From: Actinernus sp. WN-2022
Taxonomy: Eukaryota > Cnidaria > Anthozoa > Actiniaria > Actinernidae
Direction: 5' to 3'
Length of the DNA stretch: 64,000 nucleotides
NCBI GenBank assembly: GCA_030867875.1
Contig: JAOWCC010000019.1
Location: 78,024,861 to 78,088,860 of the forward strand
Part shown: piece after piece, positions 18,772-42,314 of the stretch
Layout: each line of letters starts with the position of its first letter
Position numbering within the stretch: the first letter of the stretch is position 1
Position numbers and translations under genes: made by a program
Notes under the pieces: generated by a model
What the model was told of the DNA's origin: nothing
Databases searched by the model: none
What the model saw: the letters and a program-made list of their open reading frames with translations, nothing else

Positions 18772-19138
18772 GCGGGGCCACTGTCAAACGGTTTCAACAG
18801 CTCTACAACATTCAGTTCAACAATTCCCGAAACCGTTTGACCTGGTCTGTCAACATTGTTTAAAGGTATTGAAAGCTATTTGATTCAACATCTATAATAA
18901 ATAACAAATAAACAACTTTATTTACGTGTCTAGTCTTCTAGCTGACCCTAGAGAGGATCTGCTGATCGGGGACACGAATTCCTCGGTGAAATTAGAATTC
19001 AGGTTGGTTTTTGAGGAGGGAGGAAAACCGGAGAAAAACCCTCGGAGCAAGGCCGAGATACCAACAAACTCAACTCGCATATGGCGCCGCGTTGCGTCAA
19101 CTTGACCGCGCGCCACAGGTAACCCAAAATCCATCTTG

Positions 19139-19140
<2 letters not shown>

Positions 19141-19169
<29 letters not shown>
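19141..19169. repeat. Poly-C / poly-A homopolymer
   Basis: About 19 C followed by 9 A. The length is likely to be unreliable in the assembly. Confidence 0.8.
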
Positions 19170-19170
<1 letters not shown>

Positions 19171-19195
19171 ACCAGCAGAAATGCTGACAGGCTAG

Positions 19196-22038
19196 CTAGT
19201 TCCTGTAAAAACTAATGTGACTCTTCAACTTACCGTGAATGGCAGAACCATACACATTACATGGCTTGGTCGTAGAGTCGTCACACGACATTGAAGACGA
19301 AGAATCGTTACTCGGGTCCGATGTAACTGAGCCGGCATCCACGGCATCGCCTGACGGGATCACAGGACTACCCAGATGTAGCTGCTGGAGTATTTTCAGG
19401 GACGCTGTGGTGTCCACAAGGGCGATGAACCCCGATTCCCCAATCAAATTCTGCTTCAGGTTCAAACACTGAAGATAATGCATGTGTCTTAAGTATTCTG
19501 CAAAATCCACAACGCCAGCCTCGGTGATCATGTTTCCTGTGAGTAAGAGCACTTGTAAGGATGGTACAAGGGTTAGGGCTTCGAAAACAGCAACCACTCC
19601 CTTGTCGGCGATTCTGTTTGACTTCAAAGACAACGTCAGCAACTTGGTCAACGATTTGATTCCAACAGCAAGGGTCAGGGCTCCTTCGCAGCTTATCAAG
19701 TTCCAGGCAAGAAGCAGCTCCTCTAGATACACAAGACTTGGTAGAACAGTCACAAGTTGTGCTACGCCCGTGTCGCCAATGAGATTCCCCGACAAGTTAA
19801 GATACTTTAGATAGCTAAGTTGGCCCAATGAATCGTCCAGGTTCGACCAATCAGATAGCTTGTTCCTTGACAAATCAAGGTGCGTCAGAAACCTAAGGCC
19901 TGGAAGAACTTCAGAAAGTGATGAATAAACGGAGGTGTGTGCCCCCAGTTTCTTCTTTAGGACCATCGTCGCACTTAGTGACAAGTGTTCTAATTGTGGA
20001 GAACTTTGTCGAAGAACATCCAAAACTGATAGCAAGTCTTGCACCGATGAGAAAACGGCCCTGTCTAGTGTAATGCGTATGAACTGTTGCTTGCCTTGTA
20101 ACAAGGAGCAAAGCGTCTTGGTGCAGTGTAGGGAAAAATTTTCACGAGCTATACAGAGTTCTCTTAAGTCCGGCAACGATCTTAGGGCGAGAAGTATGCA
20201 ATCCATGCTCTTGGCAATTTCATTGTCGGTCATTTCCAGGCACTTTAAACGAGGACAGCATTTCACGACCTGCGCAAAATTTTTACCAAGAAGATTTGAT
20301 CTTAACACCAGCAATTTCTCAAGAGGCAAATCAGGTCTCAGATTCTCGATGAACACCTCCATTGCATCCGCCGCGGCTAAGCTGTTAATGAAATGCAGCT
20401 CCTTCAAGTTCTCCATCTCTCCTAGAGATCGTGCAAGAGTGGCGAGATTTCTCTTGGAAAGGAAAGCATTCTCAAAAATCAGGGACTTCACATCCGGGCT
20501 GTGTTTGATGAAGAAACCCAAAGCTCGAATTCCATAAGGCGTTAAATCAATACTCGGAGTTAGTTTCACGGTCCCCTCGTGAATATTCTCTTTAAGCATT
20601 CCAGCAAGGTGCTCCTGTTGGGATTCGAATAGCGCTTGGACGCACACTTGGAAGAATCTTTGTTTCATGTCGTCGTCTTCTGCCTGGGTGCTTCCGTCAG
20701 AGATGAGAATTCCAAAGAAGGTTCTAAAGGCTTCTCCCAACAGACCAGGCGTGAATGCAAATAAAACCGTCAGCATTTCAGCACGCAGGCAATTCATGAC
20801 ATAGACAATTGTTTCTTCGTATGTTGAGATATCTGTGAGGGCTTCCTTGATCTTGTTACTTAACCAGAAAGCTGCTAAGAATTCCTGGTATGATCGGTGT
20901 AAAAAGCTGCATTTCTGGACTGGTTTGAGTCTAGAAGCGCTTTTCTCCTGGGAAAGAAATCCAAGCTCAAAGATTCCACTATGGCAACACTTTTTATCCA
21001 GGACTTTTCGATCAAAGATGAGCTGATCTTGAAGAAGACCTTTGAGCGCAATCTCCCCAAGTGTTAGTAAACTCTGATAAAGGTCTTGTGGGATGTCTTC
21101 CAGAGAGATGAGGTCGTCAGGGTCGCACTCTGATTCCCTTCTCTCCTTTGCGTAATACCGTTTCACAAGAGAAAGAGTCAACTCAACGAACAAACCCGTC
21201 ATTGTTGACAGTATAAGCGCATGTGGCATTTCTTCCCACATCACACATATCAGTAGGACCGTCAGTGGAATCTTAGCAATATTCTCGGCAACCGGATGCA
21301 TCTCCAGATCATTAATTAAACTTTCTGCACTGGCCGGGTCTTCCTGGAAGTACTTGTAAATAAACTGGTGCATGTTTTTGGACGTAAATCCGGTCACCTC
21401 AATTCTTAAATCCATGAACCAGTGGACTTTGGAACCCTTTCCAGGCCTTGAAGTCACAACCACTGTAGAATTCCTGAGAATCTTGCCAGTTATTAGGTCA
21501 TGTAGATCAACAAGCTTGGATGGGTTGATCTCGTCATAGCCATCAAGAATGAAAAGTACCTCTTCCTGATGCAATAACACGTACTTGTACAATTGTTCAG
21601 CATTAATGGGAAAGTCTTTTGGGAATAACAAATCAAAAATGGCATCTTTTAGTCCACCTGTGACTTGTTTAAGCTCAATTAGAAATGCCAGCTTGAATCT
21701 TGCAAGGTTGTTTTCATTTGTTGCCCAGTCGTAAACCATCTCAGATGCTAGTGTGCTCTTGCCAACTCCAGCCTTACCTTCGATGAGGATACGCCTTGGT
21801 TTACGGTGGCCTGATTGGCTACTGAACATCTCATCGTAGCTTCTCATAGGTTTTCGGCTGACTGGAGATGTGCCATGTCGTGTCTGGGTGATCAACTCAA
21901 GATTGGTGTAGATCTGTTTTATGTGGAGTCTAAAGGAGTTATTCCAAGTCAGTGGTTGAAGCCAGCCAATGACATTCTTGTAGTGGTCTTGCAATGCTTC
22001 CTGGATTGTAACTAGTGTTTGGTCATGAGTTCCTTGAC
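19196..22038 (-). CDS. NLR large NACHT-LRR exon
   Basis: A single 2.84-kb exon. The frame is open upstream through GTHDQTLVTIQEALQDHYKN to the acceptor, and the in-frame TTG at 21994 is not a natural start. A single large NACHT-LRR exon is common in cnidarian NLRs. Confidence 0.9.
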
Positions 22039-25000
22039 CTGTTGTGGTACATTAATAATACTGTCTTATGAACAAAGCACTTCTTAGCAATTCATTTGAC
22101 AAAATATTATACACATTATTCCTACAAGGCCAGATAGATAGATAGATAGATAGATGTGTTTATTGGCACCATATACAAAATTGTACATAGGTCTCAGACC
22201 TGCTGAGAAAGCTAACAGACGTAAGGTAAGATACAGGTATAGGAGTATATGTGTTATATGTAGTTATTTTAACTATATTTTGCGTTTTTTGAAGCAGTCA
22301 TGTATATATTTACAAACTTCTTTTTGTAATATTAAAGGCGGATCTATTAGTAAATTAAAAACTACATTTTCATCTTGATATTTCGGTTTCTGTAAATTTA
22401 ATTTTCTATTCACAACATTGATTATGTTTTCCCTTAAGTCATTGTAAAGGGGGCATCTCAATACAAAATGTAATTCGTCTTCTACTTCTTGTTTTTCACA
22501 TTTTGGGCAAATTCGTTCTTCTGGTTTTAGGTAGAATGTCGACTTTTTTCAATTTTGAGGGTGTGGTTATTTATTCTTAGACAACTTAGAGCTTCTCGAT
22601 GATCAATATATGTTATGAACATTATAAAGGTATGGCTCAAGCGAATAGTTAATTTTAAAAGTACGATACTTACGAAGTTTATTGCATTGTCCTTCTTTTC
22701 TATCATCGTCGTTTATTTGGCTTTGCCAGCATTGGTATTGGATATCTTTTAATCTTTGTTTGAATAATTTTTCATATGGTAGTTTTCATTTTCTGATACC
22801 AATCAGTTTTGTTATGCACTAGTCAATTGAAACCCCGGCACCCCGACCCCCGGGACATAGCCGTGGAATAACGCACATTTAACGCTGCATTTTTCCGGTG
22901 GAACGGGAAAGTAACGATTTGCAAAATTTGCGGGGATTTTAGCGGTGGTTGTAACGCCAGCCACGAGAGAGCGGGACTGGGCCCGAGCATCAACAACGTG
23001 TATCAAACATGGCGGAAGCTAGGGACACGTAAAAATCGTAGTTAATTTAAACAAGTCCTGGTTAAGTCACGAGTAGTAGATCAGGAAGTGTTTATTTTTA
23101 CACACTCTTTATTACATGTATTTGCGCGTCACGGCAAACTATCAGATTTTAAAAATATATTTAAACGCAGCTGCATGACATTTCCTTTATATTCCTTTGT
23201 CGCATTGGTTTGTTTTGTTGACAGACAACGGTTTCTGATAAACAAGACAATGGTGGAGAGTGGAGACTGTAAAAGTGCGGAAAACATGTATAGTAATAGA
23301 AAATGTACAGGGGCGGATCCAGGATTTTGTGAAAGGGGGGTTTGCAAAAGGATTTTGTTTTTAATCTCAAGATTCTAAAAATGAATTTACAGTGATTTAA
23401 AGGAATCAAGTGGGTGTTGCAACCCCCGAAACCCCTCCCCTGGATCCGCTAGTGATGAGCTAATTTTTTTTTTCAAATAATGGAACAACAGATTTAAGCT
23501 TATGTTGATTCAATTTTTCAATGCCTCCTCCCAAATGAAAATTCTGAAGCACGTGCCGGGGCCATAGGGGCGGGTATTGTCAACTGTCCCCGATGGGCGG
23601 GAAAAAGATCAAAATGTAACACTGTATAAATGTTACATTCCCCGCTATGTGTCGGGGGTCGGGGGTCGGGGGGCCGGAGTTTCAATTGACTAGTGCATTA
23701 TTACCGTCTGTGCTATCTATATAACAAGAGCCCATCTGGGCTTTCACTCGGGCCACATGAGATTGAAGATGAAATACACTTTCATTTGAAATCCTCTTAG
23801 TAATAACCAAAGGGAAGAATTATTAGCAGTCTTTAGGAGTGGCCGGTAGCGCGGTGACTTTCATTCTCTGCTCCCCTAGTATATATATACATGTATGTAA
23901 TTTAATATTTTTGTTTTCTCGTATGTAAATTAAAGTAGTTGATCTTTTATTGAAAACACTACTTATTCATGTGTGTATGTATGTTCAGACTACTATCGTG
24001 CAGCTAGCTTGAATCTTGAGATATCTGTCAGCAACTCGCAGCTAGTTAATAAATTAGTACTGTTCAGACCTAGTAACTTAGTAGGTTTTACTTTTTGTTT
24101 TTCCCTCATCTGGTTTGTTTCTATCTCTAAAGAGGGCATGAATGGGGTTAACTGACTACTGACAAACAGCCTTAAAAATAACTGACAACTGACAAATGAC
24201 GATTTTTTTACTGACAACTGACAACCGAACAATAACTGACAACTGACAAATTTGGTTTTTGTGGGTCAAACATTGTAAATTTTCTCTAGTAATGATTAAC
24301 TAGGGCTAACTGACAACTGACAAATGGCCAACATTTTAACTGACAACTGACATGTAGACCCCCCCATTCAGACCCTCTCTAAAAGATAGAAATTTGGTAT
24401 ATAACTGCCCTTGGCGCAAGTGTTTCGTAATCGCCAATAATTGACCGCCAAAGTGCTCAATTGAAATTTCAACCAAAATATTAAAACTGTGCGAAAAACT
24501 GCTACTGACTGGTGTTTGGCGATCCTCGTTATCCATGATGGCTCAATTGACGTACAATACACCCGGTAGTTGTCGTGGTAAGAGAAATTACCTTGGAGCG
24601 AGTAGTGAACGTGGTCGTAGCGAGAGCTAGAAGTCGGCTAGATCGGATGATAACATTGACTTGACATTTGTGTACATTTCAAAACTTTAAAATAACTAAA
24701 ATCTGTCATCGATGGGCTTTTAGCCGCTAGATTCTATTCAAGCTACCTCGCTAGGTAGCTTGGAACTTCAAAGTATTCCACCGACCACTAGCTAGCTAAT
24801 CACCAGAGCAGAAAAACTGTTCAGACTAAAGAAGCTCGCAAACTTCCTGTGGTTAGCTAGCTAGATTTACTAGCCTGAACACGGCCACACGTTTACAATT
24901 TAGTCTGCAGGTCCGATAAAACTGCAGGTTCCAGTCGTAAACAGTCCGAGTTTGACCAAAGTGAAACGATCGAGCTGCTCGCGTCCGTAGATATATATTT

Positions 25001-28000
25001 CTTCGTTTGCACTTTTGACATGATATAATTCTTCAAATGGCACCATTGTTTTATTTCTTATGTTTAATAATACAGTTCTCAGCTGTAAAAAAAATAGAAC
25101 ATTCTATGGAAGATTTCTTGTCCTAAAGTTTGGAAACGTAACACATGCATTTGACGCTAGAAAGTTCAGTACTCGCGGAAGTACGCAAGGTCAATTTACT
25201 AGTGGCAGTTTACTAGTTTGCACTATCGGCTGTTATGGAATGGAAACATACTTTCACAGCTTAATATGTATGTCGATTGGTCAGAAGGATATCTTGTTTA
25301 AATGCTACGGTCCTTTCGGCATCAGGAAATTTTTAAACGGGAGTTTTCGTACAGTATTTCAAGCTATGCTGTAGTGCGAGTTCAGTTACGCCACAAATGT
25401 CGGTGAAACTAATACCGTGTTCATTATTATCGGTTTTCTCTATGGGTTCTCATATATTCAATAATTACTTCTGGAGCTTCATATTTATGTCGATTGGTCA
25501 CAATGATTTCCTCTTTCAGTTTTTCCCTTTAGTTTGGACATTAGGGATATATCCTTGGAGATTTCGTACAGTTTAGCGACCGTTGTGTCGAAAGTAGAAA
25601 CGTTCGTTTGTCATGAAAGTGCGTAAACAAACTGTCACAAGCGGTTTCATAGCAGCTCGATGTTTGACTCCCATATAGTCGATGATAACTTATATAGCTT
25701 CATATGTACGTCGATTTCTCACAAGGATTTCCTCTTTCAGTTTTTCCCGTTAGTTTGGACATTAGGGATTTATTCTTGGAGATTTCGTACAGTTTAGCGA
25801 CTGTGTGTTGAAAGTAGAAAAGAGCCCATCTGGCCTTTCACTCGGGCCACATGAGATAATTTGAAGATGAAATACACTTTCATTTGAATTTGATTGAAAA
25901 TAGATCAAAAACTCGGGGAAATGTCCGGCTAAAACTGTATGAATAAATGTGAAATGAAACATAAATTTCATAGCAAGAAAAACATGTAATTCCTAATTAG
26001 AAAGCTCTTCTAAGTCCGCTTCTCAAATTCACAGACTGTTTTACAAAAACATTTGGGCAGTTCAGTTGACCTTTCAAAAAAATTATTCTGAGGTACGCAT
26101 ACTCTAAATCACAGAGATGTTAAATAAAGCGATAATTAGAAGAAAAAGTACATTAACAGACAAACTGAGAGGAAATGTATTCAAATCTAAAAGAGTTTAC
26201 TTACAGTACTTACGTAACTGAATCTTTCGTTTTGGTTCTATTGTTAGTGTTGCTGAAAGCATTCCACCTTCGTGCACATATGCACTGAATCGGAATGAAA
26301 GTCGAAGCCTACCTCGAACTTAACTTTCAGCTAACCTGTTTCCTTTCATTCCACAATGAATAATAATCTCATAAAGTAAGCCCGTAGCTTTCAATAAATT
26401 TGCCAGTGTCTGAATGAAACAGCTAGATCTTTTCCAATTTCTCTCACGAGTCACGGCAGAAGACAGTCTCAAAGAACTTGAATTTTGATCCTCTTTACAG
26501 TAACGTAATTTAACGTCTCCGATCAATTCCTCTCTCTTTGCTGGCAGTTCATGCTTCTTGTTCGTGTAGTTGCCCCACTGAGCCGTAACCACAAAACGAG
26601 CACAGCATTTCAGTTGGCATACACTGCGTACATCTGCTTAACTAATTAGATTTGTAAAAATCTTAGCGGATCATGTAAATATTCCGCTTGGCTCAAATAT
26701 GAGGGTTTCTGCCGTCAAAGTTCATTTTTTGTTTCAGTTTTCCCCATATTAGCAGACTTGTATAATGTCTCGAGCTCTCCGAATCCAGTAGAAAGACTCT
26801 GGTTATTCTGTCGTAAAACATGGACCTGACCCAAATTTAGGTTGTATTGCATAATTGCCCACGATGGAATAGATTTCTGACAATGACTATTTGAAATTGA
26901 TATCTCCTTGTCTCGCCTAGTCTGAGCTTGAAACTTTCTTATCTGAGCGCGCCTGAGGAAATCTAACCTTTGTTTGCGTGACCAGCACAGTGCAATCTGA
27001 TTGGTTCGAATTTGACCTTTAACGCATGCGCAGAAGCCGTCTGACATGAAATAAAAAAATAAAAAATAATAACGACTTGCATTTTAAGACTCGGCGCTGC
27101 CACAGGCAGCCCGAGTAATTATGTGTCCTGCGATAAACATGTACGTTCTGGGTTATTCAGCTTGAGCCAGAACTTATAACTCCTTGTTAAGGTAAAAACA
27201 CTGAACCCAGAACTATATACCCCCTGGCTCTCTTAATTCTCTCTACCCTGGTTTCAGAGGTTAGTTTTCAGTTTCCATTGACACAAAAAGTGGTGAAGCC
27301 GCGAGAGTCTGAAGCGACGAACCCGCAAGAGTTGAGTCTCTGTGAGTCTGGAAGCAAGGTATCTACTCTCATGAAACTATTTTACATTTCTAAAGGTTTA
27401 ATTTGTAACTACTAAGTACTGTAATAATTAATCCGATTAACCAAGAAAGAATACATAACAGCTTTGATAATTTGGCAAGTTGCGTTGTAAATATTATTGA
27501 AAATTAATAATAAAATATTGATGATGAATGATTGATTTGACTGATAATTTATTCAACACTTCATAAAACTCAGTGTATTTCTAGAGAGTTTACCACTCCA
27601 CACTAATACTTGTAACACTGTAGCTGTTGACCAATGTACTTTAGGAATAATTGTAGAGCTTGGAAAACGCCAAACGGCGAGTATTATGCAAGCCCGGGTG
27701 CAAGAATTAAGTTGGTTTACAAAATGTATAATGACCAGGTTCCACCATCCATGTCCACTATAATAATAGACTGCGAACAGTCCCTCCTTTTCCCTCCATT
27801 GATATTAATTTGCGAGCGGAGCGAGTCTACTATAATAACGAAACGCAAAAATAGTAGAGGTTTAAGAGCTAAATATAGAATTACTGTTCCTAGATTTAAC
27901 ACCTATTATATGAAGCACTCCATTTCACAGAGGTGCAATCGTCTGGACCGCTTTGGCCGATAATTATGACCCCTCAGCTCAGCTAGTGTTAAGGCATTTT

Positions 28001-29303
28001 GTAACATGGCAAGAAAGGCTGAAGCACTGCATGACATTAACTTTAATGCAGTATCGGTACACAATTTGCATTTGTACACGACCCCACAAGCACTTGTGCT
28101 TTAAATATTTATCGTGTTTAAATAAAAGTTATTATTATTATTAAGAAATTATGATAGTTAGTTCCCGGAGTATCCAATCGATAAAATCGATAACCAATAC
28201 CAATCGATGAAAATCGATATCAATCGATATCAATTTATCGATTGATATTGGAAATCGATGAAAATCGATAAGAAGGGTTTGTGTGACTATCGATTTTATC
28301 GATTTCCAATATTAATCGATAATTTAACTTCATCGATTTTATCGATTTTCATCGGATAGCTGCGCTATTCAGCTGATGAAAATCCACACCGGACTGTTAA
28401 GAAAAATCACTCTAACGTCTAAACTTATCTCGCGAACCTATAATTCTTACTTAAATTATACGTACACATGGATGCTTGTATGTAACGGCCAGAAAGGAGC
28501 CAGTGACCAGTTCCGATTGGAGGTGACCAAGCTGCCCGCGATCGTTGGTTACTTTCAATGAATTACCACGCTCCCCCCTTTTCTTTGAAGCTGTAAAGCG
28601 CTCCCCTATGGCCACTTCAAATGTGCACTCTTGGTAGCCTTTAACCGTACAATTTATAGATACTTCTGATAGTTTTGCTTGTGTAGCCATGACTTGACGA
28701 GTAACGTCCGTTCACTGCTCACTTTCATCTCGTGGGAAAACAAAGCCGTCTAAATGGCTTGTCACGTATCAGGATATCGACGGGTTATAATTAAAAACGA
28801 AACTTGATTCTTATCAAACAGAATGAAAACAATCGATACTAATCGATTAATCGATTTTTATCGATTGGCACCTTTTTTGTGTGACTATCGATTTTCATCG
28901 ATTGACCGATATCAATCGATATCAATTAGTTAATTATATCGATTGATATCGATTTATCGATTGGCTTTCCGATGATCGATTTTCATCGATTGGGTACTCC
29001 GGGTTAGTTGCTTGATCGATTCTTCGGTAACTCCATTTTATATGTTGGCTTACCTTTCTTATCGCATAACTTATCCCGAAGCTCAAGCCGGTTGATTCCA
29101 TCCAATATGGCACACAAAAAATCCTGATTCTCTGGTCCAAGAAGGCTATGCTTCTCTAGCTCGTCAAAGAGTTCTAAAGGACGTCGAACTCTCTCCAAAA
29201 TACCAGTGGGAATGTGCTCTTTGCAAACGAACTTCAAGTCAGATAACTCTTTCTCTGTGATCTCATTCGAGATCGCTAGAAGCTTTGCCCTGTATGGATC
29301 CAT
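19196..29303 (-). CDS. NLR-type immune receptor: DED-NACHT-LRR
   Basis: The first coding exon 29054-29303 begins MDPYRAKLLAISNEI and ends at donor GTAAGC in phase 1. The acceptor ACCACAACAG opens the second exon at 22038, and the joined frame continues to a stop at 19196. The total of 3,093 nt is divisible by three and encodes 1,030 aa. The N-terminal about 80 residues are a death-effector domain (ELSDLKFVCKEHI, LELFDELEKHSLL). NACHT features in the big exon are EGKAGVGKSTLASEM (Walker A), LFILDGYDEI (Walker B) and VVVTSRPG (sensor). About six ribonuclease-inhibitor-type LRRs lie near the C-terminus (LTHLDLSRNKLSD, LKYLNLSGNLIGD, LLTLSLKSNRIAD). Such receptors act in the cytosol and may signal to DED partners such as FADD or caspase-8 types; the partner here is inference. 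A strong donor (CACG|GTAAGT) at 19234/19233 allows an alternative spliced C-terminus. Confidence 0.88.
22131..22811 (-). mobile_element. 3' part of a non-LTR retrotransposon with (TAGA)n tail
   Basis: Reading leftwards, decayed frames give YEKLFKQRLKDIQYQCWQSQ, then ERICPKCEKQEVEDELHFVL and RCPLYNDLRENI. This is the CxxC...H...C zinc knuckle found at the C-terminus of some LINE proteins. The element ends in a TAGA microsatellite at 22131-22154, typical of a LINE 3' tail. Stops and frame changes show it is dead. It lies in the NLR intron and its upstream side is cut by the MITE at 22815. Confidence 0.72.
22815..23697. mobile_element. Harbinger-type MITE, copy A
   Basis: The inverted ends TGCACTAGTCAATTGAAACC and its mirror ACTCCGG-type partner GTTTCAATTGACTAGTGCA are flanked by TTA on both sides (22812-22814 and 23698-23700), the PIF/Harbinger signature. 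It is 883 bp with no transposase frame. Copy B at 49387-50308 has the opposite internal orientation and shares the body, including GGATCCAGGATTTTGTGAAA. Confidence 0.85.
23728..23890. repeat. Dispersed repeat family 6, copy 1
   Basis: AAGAGCCCATCTGGGCTTTC, ACTCGGGCCACATGAGATTG, AAATACACTTTCATTTGAAA and GTGGCCGGTAGCGCGGTGAC occur in this order here and at 53917-54090. A shortened copy lies at 25821-25890. Confidence 0.75.
24150..24357. repeat. CTGACAACTGACAAA repeats
   Basis: The phrase AACTGACAACTGACAA recurs about seven times with varied spacers. The function is unknown. Confidence 0.75.
24358..25250. other. NLR intron, no gene recognised
   Basis: It has scattered CTAGCTAG-type motifs around 24720-24875. 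I see no exon that would add a domain to the receptor. Confidence 0.45.
25250..25830. repeat. Degenerate tandem repeat of about 200 bp
   Basis: GATTTCCTCTTTCAGTTTTT ... GTTTGGACATTAGGGAT ... GAGATTTCGTACAGTTTAGC occurs at 25507 and 25727. A more diverged unit occurs at 25263-25375. Confidence 0.65.
25821..25890. repeat. Family 6 repeat, short copy
   Basis: AGAGCCCATCTGGCCTTTCA through ATGAAATACACTTTCATTTG, inserted directly after the tandem repeat. Confidence 0.7.
25891..27630. other. NLR intron, no gene recognised
   Basis: The minus-strand frame at 26320-26592 lacks recognisable motifs or clear splice signals. Otherwise the stretch is unique-looking intron. Confidence 0.4.
27634..28142 (+). 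mobile_element. Decayed LINE: reverse-transcriptase C-terminus and 3' tail
   Basis: Frames give KLVYKMYNDQVPPSM and NSRGLRAKYRITVPRFNTYY, typical of the last part of LINE ORF2. The 3' end is GTGTTTAAATAAAAGTTATT with an ATT tail. It lies in the NLR intron in antisense orientation to the gene. Confidence 0.65.
28164..29003. mobile_element. TIR element with ATCGAT-array arms and 6-bp duplication
   Basis: The ends CCCGGAGTATCCAATCGAT and ATCGATTGGGTACTCCGGG are inverted. TTAGTT flanks both sides (28158-28163 and 29004-29009). Each arm of about 170-200 bp is built from overlapping ATCGATWWWATCGAT motifs, so the arms can pair with each other and with themselves. The centre carries an ORF with a HIRAN-like sequence. 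The element lies only 50 bp from the NLR first-exon donor. Confidence 0.8.
28451..28690 (-). CDS. HIRAN-like domain ORF inside TIR element
   Basis: A 79-aa frame starting MATQAKLSEVSINCTVKGYQ. The run CTVKGYQECTFEVAIGERFT, then RGNSLKVTNDRGQLGHLQSE, fits the HIRAN pattern: a glycine-rich start, then GE, a basic patch with N, and a G-x-hGHL end. HIRAN domains bind DNA 3' ends in Rad5/HLTF-type proteins and also occur alone. The region is bounded by the two ATCGAT arms, so it appears to be the element's only coding content or a captured host exon. The start is good but no promoter evidence exists. Confidence 0.45.
   Translation of the reverse strand: MATQAKLSEVSINCTVKGYQECTFEVAIGERFTASKKRGERGNSLKVTNDRGQLGHLQSELVTGSFLAVTYKHPCVRII
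29054..29303 (-). CDS. NLR first coding exon (death-effector domain)
   Basis: ATG at 29303 in the context CAAGATGG. The peptide begins MDPYRAKLLAISNEITEKEL and contains GILERVRRPLELFDELEKHS and FLCAILDGINRLELRDKL, in the six-helix DED pattern of FADD and caspase-8 with the RxDL-like motif region at its end. The donor is AAAG|GTAAGC. Confidence 0.85.
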
Positions 29304-29400
29304 CTTGTTGAACTCAGTTAAGCTAAGAATAACATGTTTACCTCTAGCTATTCCCTGTTATTTCTCATGGCAAGTTCGTTGAGTGTGGTTCGTTCGACAT

Positions 29401-29407
29401 TTATATA
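29401..29407 (-). promoter_or_regulatory. Candidate TATA box of the NLR gene
   Basis: On the minus strand it reads TATATAA, about 100 bp upstream of the start codon. The 575 bp between this start and the DECR1 start must hold both promoters. No transcription start is known. Confidence 0.35.
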
Positions 29408-41545
<12,138 letters not shown>

Positions 41546-41667
41546 GAATCATACTTGACAGAGATGTTGATTGTGTTGTTCAACACAATCTTGGGCAGTT
41601 ATAATTATACTTACAACATTTTAAACCTACATTCAATATAAATAAGAAACAAATATGCTGTATATGT

Positions 41668-42047
41668 AATAATAATAATAATAATAGGCCATATTTATAT
41701 AGCGCCATATCACCACAGTCTCATGGCGCTTTACATTTTACTGACATATCCCGTCAGTGAATCAGTTTCGGACTGCTTTTTACGGCGCCAATGGCAGCCA
41801 CGCAGTTTACAATGTTGAGTGTGTGGTTAGTGCAATGGCCAGGCTGCTGTACCGGGTGACAATCCCCTTCTCTTTTTCGAGTAGTACAACAGGTTCTTTC
41901 ACGTCCCCTTCAAATACTGATTAGAAGTAGAAGGAGACCAGGCCAACGGCTTATAAACGTCCTTGCCCAAGGACGCGGCCAGGTTCGAACCCCCGACCTC
42001 CCGCACTCTAGACCGTGCTCTACCAACTGAGCTAACCAGTGAGGCGG
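41668..42047 (-). mobile_element. SINE family 8, full-length reverse copy
   Basis: On the minus strand: a tRNA-like head (GGTTAGCTCAGTTGGTAGAG, B box GGTTCGAACC), a body with CAAGGACGTTTATAAGCCG and GGGACGTGAAAGAACCTGTT, the 3' part CACTGACGGGATATGTCAGT ... GGCGCTATATAAATATGGCC, and an (ATT)n tail. It lies 120 bp after the DECR1 stop. Confidence 0.88.
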
Positions 42048-42199
42048 CACATGTGATACATACCAGCACATGTGATACATTCTGGAGTGCCACTAATAAA
42101 AATCGAAAGGTAATGTTGCTTATCCAGTTTTGTTTTTAACCTTATGACAGTACTATAATTGTATTAAAAACTGTTTCATTTTTAATTATGAAAAATGAG

Positions 42200-42314
42200 A
42201 GCTAGTTTTTCATCAGGGGTTCCAAACACTGAGAACATTGAAAGCACGAAGCTGCTTCAGCCAAGTGCTTTTATTGTTTTGAGGTGTTTGGAACCCCTGA
42301 TGAAAAACAAAGCT
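42200..42314. mobile_element. Foldback element
   Basis: AGCTAGTTTTTCATCAGGGG TTCC and GGAACCCCTGATGAAAAACA pair, with AAACACTGAG and CTTTTATTG inside. It is non-coding. Confidence 0.75.

Noticed and set aside
19911..20537. Plus-strand and alternative minus-strand frames inside the NLR exon
   Set aside because: Shadow frames of the LRR coding region; the true frame shows regular leucine spacing.
26320..26592. 90-aa minus-strand frame as an extra NLR exon
   Set aside because: No domain motif, no clear splice sites, and the DED and NACHT exons already join in phase without it.
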